A DNA stretch of 64,000 nt from CAYMZZ01 sp044463125 (GCA_044463125.1 JBIQMS010000022.1:1-64000); one strand, 5' to 3'. Shown: positions 26,441-35,049, counted from the stretch's first letter. The notes: a model not told the origin generated them from the letters alone. Made by a program: numbers and translations.

Positions 26441-28507
26441 ATGAAATTGTTGCTTCCCGTTTTCCTGCTGCTATTGCCGTTCACAACTACGGCACAATTT
26501 AATCCCGCCTGGCGGGGAAAGAAAGCGGCCGTGGTGATCACCTACGACGATGCCATTGACCAGCACCTCGACAATGCCGTTCCGCTGCTGGATTCACTGG
26601 GGTTGAAAGCCAGTTTTTATATCACGGCCTTCTCCCCTTCTGTGCAGCGCCGTATGGAGGACTGGAAGCGGCTTGCAGTATCTGGTCATGAACTGGGCAA
26701 TCATACACTATTTCATCCCTGTATCGGCAACCAGCCAGGTCGTGAATTTGTGAGTGCCGACTATGATCTTTCCCGCTATACGGTGCGCCGGATGCAGGAT
26801 GAAGCCCGCATGACGAATCTTTTTTTGCAGGCCCTGGATGGAAAAAAGCAAAGAACCTTCGCCTTTACCTGTGGTGATATGAAAGTGCAGGATTCTTCTT
26901 TTATTCAATCCATGCGCGATGATTTTGTGGCAGCGAGGGCTGTCCGCAACCAGATGCACCCGATCAGCGAAGTGGATTTGTATAATGTGGATTGCTATAT
27001 GGTGCAAAACCATACCGGTGAGCAGATGATTGAATGGGTGAAGCAGGCCATGGCCAGCCAGAGCCTGCTGGTCATTCTCTTTCATGGTGTCGGCGGGGGA
27101 AACGGTCTTGATGTGAGCATTGAAGCGCATCGCCAGCTCCTGCAATACCTGAAGGCAAACGAAAAGGATCTGATGATTGCGCCTCTGCGCGAAACCGCCA
27201 TTCATATACGCGAATGGCAAAACCGTGACCAGGCTTTTCGCCGGCAACAGCAAGCCACCCGCGAAGATCATGCGCAGATGATGCAACAACTGGGCATCAA
27301 AAACCTGCGTCCGGGTCCTTCCGGCAATCCATCTGCGCCCAATGCGGCTAATGTGGATGAATCCAAAGCTTCTCCCTATTCCTCCGTGCCCGATCCGCTG
27401 GTACTTGCCAATGGGAAAAAACTAACCAGTGCCGGTACCTGGTGGAAAAAGCGCAGACCTGAAATTGAAGAATTGTTCAATCGGGAAATATATGGAAGGG
27501 TTCCCGCCCATACACCACCCGTAACCTGGGAAATCCTCCGCAGCTATGATACCATGATTGGGCAGCAAAAAGCGATTACAAAAGATTTGATTGGAAAAGT
27601 AGATAACTCCACCTGGCCTGAAATAAAGGTGGAGATACAAATGTCGTTAACAATACCAGCTACAAAAACCAGACAGGTGCCGGTGATGCTGCAATACGGA
27701 TTTATATTCCCTGCAGGATTCCGCCCTCCTCCGTCGCCCGTGAACAGTTCAGCTCCTAAATCCTGGCAGGAGCAGGTGCTGGAGCAGGGCTGGGGCTTTG
27801 CCATACTGGTTCCCAGCAGCTACCAGGCCGATAATGGAGCGGGCCTGCGCGAAGGCATCATAGGCCTGTGCAACAAAGGCGGCTTTCGTAAACCAGACGA
27901 TTGGGGCACCCTGCGGGCCTGGGCATGGGGTGCCAGCCGCGCGATAGACTATTTTGAATCCGATAAGGATGTGGATGCTTCACAAATCGGGATAGAAGGC
28001 CTTTCCCGCTATGGCAAGGCCGCTATCGTAACCATGGCCTTTGAACCACGGATAGCGATTGGATTTATTGGTTCATCCGGAGCCGGTGGCACCAAAATAC
28101 TTCGCCGCCTCTATGGGGAGCAGGTAGAAAACCTGGCATCTTCGGCGGAATACCATTGGTTTGCCGGTAACTTTATCAAATATGCCGGACCGCTTACACC
28201 CAATGACCTTCCTGTGGATGCGCATCAACTGGTAGCGCTTTGTGCACCCCGGCCGGTCTTCATTAGTTCAGGATCACCCAATGTGGAAGGCCGCTGGGTT
28301 GATGCGAAGGGAATGTTCCTGGGAGGGCTGCATGCCGGGCCCGTTTATGAGCTACTGGGGAAAAAAGGACTGAATGCCGGTGAATACCCGGTTGAGGAAA
28401 CTTTTCTGGACAAGGGTGAAATCGCTTTTCGCCAGCACAGTGGCGGCCATACCACCGGACCCAACTGGCCCTATTTTATTGAATGGGCCAAACGGTATAT
28501 TCGGTAG
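26441..28507 (+). CDS. Bifunctional esterase: CE4 deacetylase fused to CE15 glucuronoyl esterase
   Basis: 688 residues with a signal peptide (ends TTTAQ). Residues ~25-260 form a NodB/CE4 polysaccharide deacetylase: VVITYDDAID (Asp36/37) and the metal site HELGNH (His83, His88). After a linker (~265-320, Gln- and Pro-rich), residues ~325-688 form a CE15 glucuronoyl esterase: catalytic Ser522 in GIEGLSRYGK and His670 in SGGHTTGPNW. One polypeptide would thus remove acetyl esters and cut the ester bond between lignin alcohols and glucuronic acid on xylan. The Glu/Asp of the triad was not assigned. Confidence 0.9.
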   Translation: MKLLLPVFLLLLPFTTTAQFNPAWRGKKAAVVITYDDAIDQHLDNAVPLLDSLGLKASFYITAFSPSVQRRMEDWKRLAVSGHELGNHTLFHPCIGNQPGREFVSADYDLSRYTVRRMQDEARMTNLFLQALDGKKQRTFAFTCGDMKVQDSSFIQSMRDDFVAARAVRNQMHPISEVDLYNVDCYMVQNHTGEQMIEWVKQAMASQSLLVILFHGVGGGNGLDVSIEAHRQLLQYLKANEKDLMIAPLRETAIHIREWQNRDQAFRRQQQATREDHAQMMQQLGIKNLRPGPSGNPSAPNAANVDESKASPYSSVPDPLVLANGKKLTSAGTWWKKRRPEIEELFNREIYGRVPAHTPPVTWEILRSYDTMIGQQKAITKDLIGKVDNSTWPEIKVEIQMSLTIPATKTRQVPVMLQYGFIFPAGFRPPPSPVNSSAPKSWQEQVLEQGWGFAILVPSSYQADNGAGLREGIIGLCNKGGFRKPDDWGTLRAWAWGASRAIDYFESDKDVDASQIGIEGLSRYGKAAIVTMAFEPRIAIGFIGSSGAGGTKILRRLYGEQVENLASSAEYHWFAGNFIKYAGPLTPNDLPVDAHQLVALCAPRPVFISSGSPNVEGRWVDAKGMFLGGLHAGPVYELLGKKGLNAGEYPVEETFLDKGEIAFRQHSGGHTTGPNWPYFIEWAKRYIR

Positions 28508-28536
28508 AATAACAGGTTTTTAATTTCTTTGTAAAC

Positions 28537-29592
28537 ATGAAGCCGAAGAAAGAGGTAACGATATACGATATTGCGCAGAAGCTTTCGCTCTCCTCCGCTA
28601 CGGTAAGCCGTGGCTTGCGGAATCATCCTTCTATCAATAAAAATACCCGCAAGAAAATACAGGATGCGGCGAAAGAACTGGGTTACCGGCATAATAATTT
28701 TGCCAGTAACCTGCGCAAACAAAAGACGAATACCATTGGAGTCATCCTCCATGAATTGAACAGTAACTTCATTACTTCGGTACTGGCAGGGATTGAAAAA
28801 GTGACCACTGAAGCCGGTTACGACCTCATTATCGCGCACTCCTCAGAAAGCGCGATCAAAGAGCAGACCAACGCGCTCAACCTTTTTCACAAACGCGTGG
28901 ATGGGCTTATCGCTTCCCTCGCATTCGATACCGAAGGGCTGGAACATTTTAAGCCCTTTGAAGAAAAAGGAATTCCCGTGATATTTTTCGACCGGGTGGA
29001 GGAACTCAGCGATTCCACCAAAGTGATTATCGACAACTACAAATGTGGCTACCAGGCTACCCAACACCTGATAGAACAAGGCTGCCGCCGTATTGTGCTG
29101 GTAACGGCGAACCTGAAACGAAATGTATATGCGCAACGCCATAAAGGATACGTAGATGCATTGTACGACAATGGCCTTCCTTACAATAAAGAGCATGTGC
29201 TGATAAAGGATTTAAGTGAACAGTGCGGGGTGGAAGCGGCATTGCAGATTCTAAACATGAAACCATTGCCCGATGGAGCTTTTATCACCAACGATTTTTC
29301 GGCAGCCGTTTGCATGCAAACCTTGAAAGAATATGGCGTGCGGATTCCGGAAGATATTGCTGTGGTGGGTTTCAACAACGATGCGGTGGGTAAGATCATT
29401 GAACCCCAACTCAGCACCATTGACTATCCCGGCATAGAAATGGGCGAAATCGCAGCTCGAAATCTGATCAATCACCTGAAAGGCGTATCCGATATCAAGC
29501 AAACCAATACCATCGTAGTCAGATCAAGCCTTATCGTTCGGCAATCGTCACTGCGGAAAAAAGGTACTGTCCCGAACCGGATCACTGTTTAA
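28537..29592 (+). CDS. LacI-family regulator (copy 2, paralogue of the 9909 gene)
   Basis: 351 residues, clearly the same family branch as the first LacI: the N-terminus MKPKKEVTIYDIAQKL is identical, and the recognition helix segment SSATVSRGL is the same in both. Most differences lie in the effector domain (for example ELSDSTK versus ESCDYTK). It is 29 bp downstream of the CE4-CE15 gene and has no operator or promoter of its own in that gap, so it is expressed with the operon. It should bind the same operators while answering to a different or overlapping inducer. Confidence 0.92.
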   Translation: MKPKKEVTIYDIAQKLSLSSATVSRGLRNHPSINKNTRKKIQDAAKELGYRHNNFASNLRKQKTNTIGVILHELNSNFITSVLAGIEKVTTEAGYDLIIAHSSESAIKEQTNALNLFHKRVDGLIASLAFDTEGLEHFKPFEEKGIPVIFFDRVEELSDSTKVIIDNYKCGYQATQHLIEQGCRRIVLVTANLKRNVYAQRHKGYVDALYDNGLPYNKEHVLIKDLSEQCGVEAALQILNMKPLPDGAFITNDFSAAVCMQTLKEYGVRIPEDIAVVGFNNDAVGKIIEPQLSTIDYPGIEMGEIAARNLINHLKGVSDIKQTNTIVVRSSLIVRQSSLRKKGTVPNRITV

Positions 29593-29624
29593 TTTTTTAC
29601 CCATTCACCTTTAATACACCCAAC

Positions 29625-30788
29625 GTGAAGCTGAAACAAACCTGGCGCTGGTTTGGCCCCGCAGACCCCGTAACGCTTGCCGACATCAAACAAACCGGTG
29701 CCAGCGGTATAGTAACCGCGCTGCATCATATTCCACACGGAGAAACATGGCCGCTGGAAGAAATTGAAAAGAGAAAAAAGGAAATTGAAGCCGCGGGCCT
29801 TAGCTGGGATGTGGTGGAAAGTGTTACCATTCACGAATCGATCAAAACAGGTACGGGCGATTTTCAAATCTATATCGATCAGTATAAAGAATCGCTCCGT
29901 AACCTCGCCGCCGCGGGCATTCGTATTGTTACCTACAACTTTATGCCGGTTAACGACTGGACCCGCACCGAACTCAATTATCTCATGCCAGATGGCTCGC
30001 TGGCGCTGTATTTCAACTGGACCGATCTTGCTGTTTTCGACATCTATATCCTGAAGAGAAAAAACGCCCTGAAGTCCTATCCTTTGGATATGGCCAAAAA
30101 GGCGGAGAGCCGCTATCGCTCCCTGTCTGCGGATCAGCTACGGCAACTGGCCGATACGGTGATGTTTGGCATTCCGGGCGAAGAAAAGCAAACGGTGACG
30201 AAAATGCAGGAGAAGCTCGACCTCTATAAAAATATCGGCCGGAAAGAATTGCGGGAAAACCTGCGTTATTTCTTGCAGCAGATCTGTCCACTCGCCGATG
30301 AACTGGGCATCCGTATGGCCATCCATCCAGATGATCCTCCTTTCGATATCCTGGGGCTACCACGTATCGTGAGTACGGCGGATGATTTACGTTTTATTCT
30401 GGAAGCAGTACCCAATTCCAGCAATGGACTCTGTTTCTGTACCGGATCGCTCGGCGCCAATCCCGCCAATGACCTTCCTGCCATGATACGCGAAGCTGGC
30501 GAACGCATCCACTTCGTTCATCTGCGCAATACCAGGCGCGATGAAGAAGGAAATTTCTTTGAAGCCGATCATCTCGATGGAGATACGGATATGTATGCAG
30601 TAATGAAAGAGTTGTTACAAATTCAACAGCGGAGTAAAGAATCCATTCCCTTTCGCCCCGACCACGGTCACCAAATGTTGGACGATAAACAGAAAAAAAC
30701 CAACCCCGGTTACTCCTGTATTGGCCGCTTGAGAGGCCTGGCGGAGTTGAGAGGACTGGAAGAAGGGGTGAGGAGAAGCATGGGATAA
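29625..30788 (+). CDS. uxuA: Mannonate dehydratase
   Basis: 387 residues starting at GTG, cytoplasmic. UxuA signatures are clear: LKQTWRWFGPADPVTL, the insertion LNYLMPDGSLALYFNWTDLA, MAIHPDDPPFDILGLPRIVS with metal-binding His, and FVHLRNTRRDE. It dehydrates D-mannonate to 2-keto-3-deoxygluconate, handling the glucuronic acid released by GH67 and GH115. It is the last gene of the operon; uxaC, kdgK and kdgA are not in the window. Confidence 0.96.
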   Translation: MKLKQTWRWFGPADPVTLADIKQTGASGIVTALHHIPHGETWPLEEIEKRKKEIEAAGLSWDVVESVTIHESIKTGTGDFQIYIDQYKESLRNLAAAGIRIVTYNFMPVNDWTRTELNYLMPDGSLALYFNWTDLAVFDIYILKRKNALKSYPLDMAKKAESRYRSLSADQLRQLADTVMFGIPGEEKQTVTKMQEKLDLYKNIGRKELRENLRYFLQQICPLADELGIRMAIHPDDPPFDILGLPRIVSTADDLRFILEAVPNSSNGLCFCTGSLGANPANDLPAMIREAGERIHFVHLRNTRRDEEGNFFEADHLDGDTDMYAVMKELLQIQQRSKESIPFRPDHGHQMLDDKQKKTNPGYSCIGRLRGLAELRGLEEGVRRSMG

Positions 30789-30799
30789 TACGGGGGAAG

Positions 30800-30865
30800 G
30801 TTTAAGGTTTAGAGTTTAAGGTTTAAAATCTAATTACCTTAAACCTTAAACTCTAAACCTTAAAC
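30800..30865. terminator. Palindromic AAACNNN heptamer array between convergent genes
   Basis: 27-bp arms (30800-30826 and 30839-30865) are perfectly complementary around a 12-nt loop. Each arm is itself a heptamer array (TTTAAGG, TTTAGAG, TTTAAGG). It lies between the stop of uxuA and the stop of the histidine kinase, so it can fold in both transcripts and may act as a bidirectional terminator or 3'-end stabiliser. Confidence 0.7.
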
Positions 30866-30868
30866 TTC

Positions 30869-31888
30869 TCAACATTCCAGTTCCATCAACACTTCCGTCC
30901 CATTTCCAGGTTCGCTTTGCAGATGCACGCGTGCGCCTATTGAAAGGGCGCGGTTATAGATGGTTTGAAGGCCCAGGCCCAGGGGCGTATTGGTCGGGTC
31001 GAATCCTTTGCCATTATCTTTTACCGACAGGCGTAGCAATTCCGGAAACGACTCCAGTTTTACTTTGGCCGAACTGGCATCGGAATGCAGCCGCACATTA
31101 TCGAGGGCTGCCTGGCAAATGCGGAATAGGTCTATCTGCACCTCCTTGCCCATTCGCTCCGAATCTAAATTGGTAAAGAAATGGCAGGGTATGCCATGCA
31201 GTACCGTGAACTCCCGGCAATGCCATTCCAGGGTGGCATTAAGACCCAGGTCGTCGATCATATGCGGACTCATGGAATAGGAAATGCGCCTGACGGTATG
31301 AATTAACCGGTCGGCGATCGCGTAAGCCTGGTTGATGCGATCCAACCCATTGGGGCTTAAACCGGGCTCTTCCTTGCGCACATAATCCACATTCAACCTA
31401 AGCGCCAGCATCAACTGAGCCAGTTCTTCATGCAATTCCGTCGCCACAAATTTCCGGTCCTTTTCCATGCTGTCTTTCAAATAGCTGGCCAGGCCACGAA
31501 ACTGCAGGTGCTCCTGCTCCACTTCCAGTTCAATTCCTTTGCGCGCGGTAATATCCTTGGCAATGGCAAACACCACCTCACGCTCGGGTACATACACGGC
31601 TGTCCATTCGAGCCATATGATGGATCCCGACTTATTGATATACCTGTTCTGAAAATTGAGCATGGTTTCCCCTTTCAGGAGTTTATCCCGCATGCTACGG
31701 GTCTTTTCCAGATCATCAGGATGCAAAAAGGAAAAAATGGGGCGCCCATAGATTTCTTCCTCCGAATATCCCAGCTTTTGGATTACGGCAGGATTCACCT
31801 GTTTGAAATAGCCATCTTTCCGGGCTATACATACCAGGTCAGGCGTCTTTTTAAAAAAATCGAATAGATCGTAAGCAGTAGCCGCCAC
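30869..31888 (-). CDS. Orphan PAS-domain sensor histidine kinase
   Basis: 339 residues, GTG start, no membrane segment. One PAS fold (~1-125: DYFKQVNPAV-like stretch, IYGRPIFSFLHPDD, SIIWLEWTAVYVPERE) is followed by a NarX-type dimerisation domain with the phosphate-accepting His in ATELHEELAQ and a HATPase with ALDNVRLHSDAS, DNGKGF and GLGLQ. No response regulator is adjacent. It is convergent with the xylan operon, separated only by the palindromic array, and nothing ties it to xylan use. Confidence 0.88.
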   Translation of the reverse strand: MAATAYDLFDFFKKTPDLVCIARKDGYFKQVNPAVIQKLGYSEEEIYGRPIFSFLHPDDLEKTRSMRDKLLKGETMLNFQNRYINKSGSIIWLEWTAVYVPEREVVFAIAKDITARKGIELEVEQEHLQFRGLASYLKDSMEKDRKFVATELHEELAQLMLALRLNVDYVRKEEPGLSPNGLDRINQAYAIADRLIHTVRRISYSMSPHMIDDLGLNATLEWHCREFTVLHGIPCHFFTNLDSERMGKEVQIDLFRICQAALDNVRLHSDASSAKVKLESFPELLRLSVKDNGKGFDPTNTPLGLGLQTIYNRALSIGARVHLQSEPGNGTEVLMELEC

Positions 31889-32099
31889 GGGTATAGGTAC
31901 AATTAATTAACCGTAAAGTTGCAGTCAGGTTTTAATTAAGATTCGAATATACGCCTGAAACACTGTCCAGGCAAGGCTTTCAGCTATTATGTTATCGAAA
32001 CATATTTATTACGGTTTTCCGTAAGTTTTCCGAATCCCTGTGTCGGAATTCCGGATTTTGTAATGATCCGACTGGTATTTTTATTCTTTCCTCACTCCC

Positions 32100-32126
32100 A
32101 AAAAAAAGCGGGACATTCGTCCCGCT
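32100..32126 (-). terminator. Strong intrinsic terminator facing left, without an assigned gene
   Basis: AGCGGGAC (32107-32114) and GTCCCGCT (32119-32126) form a perfect 8-bp stem with a 4-nt loop, followed on the minus strand by a run of at least seven U. No minus-strand gene is visible between here and the dipeptidase stop at 32735. It may close a long 3' UTR or a small RNA. Confidence 0.7.
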
Positions 32127-32293
32127 CTGCTTGCTTGTCCCGCGTCCATGAAAATAAGAAAATCCGGACCAGGAGATGAATCAAAGGATGTGCTTGTTGG
32201 TCAAATACTTTGCTACAAAATAGAAACGTTTGTATTCTAATGCAATAGCGGGAAACATTTAAATAATTTGAGCGGAAACCTGAGGGGAATGTG

Positions 32294-32321
32294 TATTACG
32301 TATTACGTAGTACGTATTACG
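32294..32321. repeat. Heptamer array, TATTACG type
   Basis: Four 7-bp units: TATTACG, TATTACG, TAGTACG, TATTACG. The 846-bp gap 31889-32734 otherwise contains the left-facing terminator, one R2 and one half R1 copy and an octamer-like run (32655-32740). I see no gene in 31889-32290. Confidence 0.85.
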
Positions 32322-32408
32322 TGTTTAGTTTTGAGTTAATAGGCTTACGTGATTGCTGATGCTTGTGATTAGTTTGATTGCATCGCAGCATCTGCTTCGC
32401 CTTGGCGG

Positions 32409-32560
32409 GATCGTTGCGTACTTTGCGACTTCTTTGCGCCTGCCTGCCGCAGGCAGGCTCGTTGCGTTAAATATTCAGCACACACGAGATGGCTGCCCGT
32501 GCAGCAGTCTTCACCGCAAAGGATGCAACGAAGTCACAAAATGCGCAAAGAATTCGCAAC
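32409..32560. repeat. R2 inverted repeat, degenerate copy 2 with nested palindrome
   Basis: The left arm carries TTGCG-T-CTTTGCG units and the right arm ACCGCAAAG..GCGCAAAG units, with several changes. A 21-bp palindrome (32438-32458, GCCTGCCTGC / GCAGGCAGGC) is inserted within the left arm between TTTGC and TCGTTGCG. Confidence 0.75.
32438..32458. repeat. GC-rich palindrome nested in R2
   Basis: GCCTGCCTGC at 32438-32447 and GCAGGCAGGC at 32449-32458 are perfectly complementary around one central base. A comparable palindrome interrupts another R2 copy at 59662-59685 at the equivalent site. Confidence 0.85.
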
Positions 32561-32584
32561 TACCGTGGCTATACGAGCAGTACA

Positions 32585-32643
32585 AAAGTGCAGATGGAAT
32601 TTCCCGCAGATTTTCGCAGATTTTTAGCGCAGATTTACGCAGA
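32585..32643. repeat. R1 element, half copy (right arm and part of loop)
   Basis: The right arm TTTCCCGCAGATTTTCGCAG and trailing CGCAGA units are intact, and a loop remnant precedes them, but no left arm exists. The R2 right arm abuts it, suggesting that one repeat replaced part of the other. Confidence 0.75.
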
Positions 32644-32734
32644 TAAGTAATGCAAGACCCAAATAACTCAACAAGCCCGGCAGTCACCCAAATAACCGAA
32701 TTATCCCAAATCCCCAAATAATCGAATTTCCGAA

Positions 32735-33820
32735 TTATCCTCTCCACGCTTTTCGCAAAAACCCAATCCAGTTCTCACTCATGATACCATTGATGTCGTT
32801 TTCGGCATAGCCCCTTTGCCTTAAAAGATCGGGCAGTTTTTGCAGGTCAGCAATCGTTTCCAGGTCAGCGGGGGATTGCTCCTTCCCGAAAGCGCCATCG
32901 AGGTCGCTGCCTATGCCCACATGCTTTGCATTCCCTGTCAACTGGCAGATATGGTCGATATGGTCCACAATAGTGTTAAGCACGCATTGCATACTTTCCG
33001 GTGTGGATATGCCTCTTTGCCATCCCGGCACCATCATCCAGGCATCGAGTGCTACGCCTATTACCGCCTTTCGTTCAATAAGTGCTTTTATCATTTCGTC
33101 GCTGAATTGCCGGTTATGATCCACCAGGGCGCGGCAATTATTATGGCTGGCCCAAACAGGCCCATTGAAATGCTCCAGCGCCTGCCAGAAAGCATCGTCG
33201 CAAAGATGGGTGGCATCGAGTATTATGTTCAGCGATTCCATCTTAGCCAGCAATGCCAGCCCGGCTTTATTCATTTTTCCCTGCGCGTCGGTTCCATTAG
33301 CATATCGTCCTGGACCATAATGCGCCGGACCCAGGGCGCGCAATCCGTAAGCATGGGCGATATCAAGGTAATCAGGATGAATAATGGAATCCGCTCCTTC
33401 GAGGCTGAGGATAAAACCTACAGGTAGGGAGGAACGATTAGCTTCACTCTTCCAGCGTAGCAAATGAGCGTCCAGTTCCGCCGCGTTGCGTATCATACAC
33501 ATTTCCCCGGCCGCTTCCATGGCCTTGTACCAGGCGAGTTGGCCCTGTGTTTGCGCCCATGCCTGCTCAGGCGAGTGCCAACCCGGCAGCGGGTTGTCGG
33601 GAGCGACATACCGTGCAATCTGGGTGGCTACCACCAGGCCAATATTTCCTTCGCGCAGTGCGGGCAGGCTTACCGTGCCCCTGCCCCGGTCGGGTTTGTC
33701 TGTCAGGCCAACCTCCCGGTCCCTGATTTCCTGCACAGGCCTCCGCAGGTCGCGGTTCCACTCGAGCGCATTCATGCTCAGGTCGAGATGGGCATCGATA
33801 ATAAAGGGTAAATTCTTCAA
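32735..33820 (-). CDS. Membrane dipeptidase (peptidase family M19)
   Basis: 361 residues, TTG start at 33820, no signal peptide. The renal-dipeptidase metal motifs are visible: DAHLDLSMN (zinc-binding HxD), the bridging Glu in LSLEGAD, ILDATHLCDDAFW (His), VWASHNNCRALVDHNRQ (His) and GIGSDLDGAFG (Asp). It lies 60 bp after the arginase-family gene on the same strand. Such enzymes cut dipeptides, often with D-residues at the C-terminal side; here the substrate is unknown. Cytoplasmic location is inferred from the lack of a leader. Confidence 0.92.
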   Translation of the reverse strand: MKNLPFIIDAHLDLSMNALEWNRDLRRPVQEIRDREVGLTDKPDRGRGTVSLPALREGNIGLVVATQIARYVAPDNPLPGWHSPEQAWAQTQGQLAWYKAMEAAGEMCMIRNAAELDAHLLRWKSEANRSSLPVGFILSLEGADSIIHPDYLDIAHAYGLRALGPAHYGPGRYANGTDAQGKMNKAGLALLAKMESLNIILDATHLCDDAFWQALEHFNGPVWASHNNCRALVDHNRQFSDEMIKALIERKAVIGVALDAWMMVPGWQRGISTPESMQCVLNTIVDHIDHICQLTGNAKHVGIGSDLDGAFGKEQSPADLETIADLQKLPDLLRQRGYAENDINGIMSENWIGFLRKAWRG

Positions 33821-33880
33821 TGAAAACGATTATTGTCGTTCTGGAAAATGTATGAGATGGAAAGTTAATGCCATCCCGGT

Positions 33881-34660
33881 TTAAACGCCAAATATTCCTG
33901 CAAATTCCTTTATGAAAGGTATAGTATAAGTTGCGTCCGGATCCAGGTCAGGATCCAGAATGGTAAGCGTCAAGCCCACACAGAGCGGATGCATGACCAA
34001 TGGTACTATAAGTCTGCGCCATTCCTCATAGCTTAGTCCATCCGGTGTGGGGCTATCCACACAGGGCATGATATTGTCGTTTAAAACATCTACATCGAAA
34101 TGAATCCAGAAACCATCGGCTTGCGCCCTTTCCATCTGTCGCAGGAAGCCGTTGGCGATCGCTTCCATCCCTTCTTCCCTCATGGCATGCAGGGGTTTAT
34201 ATACGGCCTTCGATTTTCGTACAAAGTCCTCGTAGTCGTCGTCATACTCCCGGTTGCCGACGCACCAGATCAATTCCTCCTTTACATAATGGTTTCTGTT
34301 TTCCACCCTGCAAAGCGAAGCGGGTCCATGCCCTGCCAGCATGGAAGCGGCCATGCCGCCCGCACCACCTGTGGAAGAAAATGCTACGGGCATGAAATCG
34401 GTATGGCCATCGAGGTAAAACAATCCATAGTTGCCTTTGCGGGCCAGACCCAATCCCACACCCAGCGCAATGCTGCAATCACCACCCAGCAAAAGCATAA
34501 AACGATCCTTGTGGAGCTTTGCCTCCACCTTATCGGCCAGTTTACGACTATATTCCATTAACTCCGGCGTATTCAACACGCCCGTTTCCCTATCTTTAAT
34601 ACCAGTATAGGATGGAGCTTCCAGGGTTTCTTCACTTGCCAAACGCAGCAAATCATGCAA
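33881..34660 (-). CDS. Arginase/agmatinase-family hydrolase, start codon unclear
   Basis: The 259 residues from a TTG at 34660 contain the ureohydrolase metal motifs, with variation: LGGDCS where most members have GGDHS, DGHTD and FDVDVLND. The family's first beta-strand is missing from this version, yet the same frame continues upstream with convincing family sequence (TIFLLNCPSNLGLKRPAP, PGVRYLPDWLRQHGL) to about 34762, and stays open to 34831 without any ATG, GTG or TTG. Repeat DNA (34764-34818) abuts exactly that point. The true start may be ATC/ATT, or the original start may have been lost. Substrate unknown; Cys for His at a metal site may alter it. Confidence 0.82.
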   Translation of the reverse strand: MHDLLRLASEETLEAPSYTGIKDRETGVLNTPELMEYSRKLADKVEAKLHKDRFMLLLGGDCSIALGVGLGLARKGNYGLFYLDGHTDFMPVAFSSTGGAGGMAASMLAGHGPASLCRVENRNHYVKEELIWCVGNREYDDDYEDFVRKSKAVYKPLHAMREEGMEAIANGFLRQMERAQADGFWIHFDVDVLNDNIMPCVDSPTPDGLSYEEWRRLIVPLVMHPLCVGLTLTILDPDLDPDATYTIPFIKEFAGIFGV

Positions 34661-34763
34661 ACCATGCTGGCGTAGCCAGTCAGGCAGGTATCGAACCCCG
34701 GGCTCGCGATCAGGCGCGGGACGCTTTAAACCGAGATTGGATGGACAGTTGAGGAGAAAGATA

Positions 34764-34818
34764 GTTTGATAATTTGATGATTTGATAATTTGGGAATTTG
34801 GGTATTCGGTTATTTGTT
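34764..34818. repeat. Octamer-like array, ATTTGNNN type
   Basis: Units of about 8 bp (TTTGATAA, TTTGATGA, TTTGATAA, TTTGGGAA, TTTGGGTA, TTCGGTTA) run into the 5' end of the arginase-family frame. Similar runs occur at 32655-32740, 36555-36600, 41072-41105 and 41506-41540. Confidence 0.8.
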
Positions 34819-34822
34819 TTGA

Positions 34823-34857
34823 GTTTAGGGTTTAGGGTTTGGGGTTTGAAGTTTAAG
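34823..34857. repeat. Heptamer array GTTTNNN, left member of an inverted pair
   Basis: Five units: GTTTAGG, GTTTAGG, GTTTGGG, GTTTGAA, GTTTAAG. Together with the five AAACNNN units at 34974-35008 it brackets R1 copy 4 in inverted orientation. Confidence 0.85.
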
Positions 34858-34886
34858 GTAGTAGTTTCTACTTGTCACAATATTTG

Positions 34887-34959
34887 AAAATCTGCGGGAA
34901 AAGCTGGCTGCGGCCCCAACAGGTTCAAAGTAAAGAAAGTTTCCTGCAGTATTCACAGA
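34887..34959. repeat. R1 hairpin element, degraded copy 4
   Basis: GGGAAA (34896-34901) and TTTCCT (34940-34945) bracket a 38-nt loop that still carries GGTTCAAAGT. Outer arms have decayed (CTGCAGTATTCACAGAT). The rest of the gap up to 35049 is heptamer and octamer repeat. Confidence 0.7.
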
Positions 34960-34973
34960 TAAACTCAAAATTT

Positions 34974-35008
34974 AAACATTAAACTTTAAACTATAAACTC
35001 TAAACAAA
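34974..35008. repeat. Heptamer array AAACNNN, right member of an inverted pair
   Basis: Five units: AAACATT, AAACTTT, AAACTAT, AAACTCT, AAACAAA. It is followed by an octamer-like run up to the start of the glycosyltransferase gene. Confidence 0.85.
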
Positions 35009-35049
35009 TAACCAAATCCACAAATCAACCAATAACCGAATTTTCTCTC

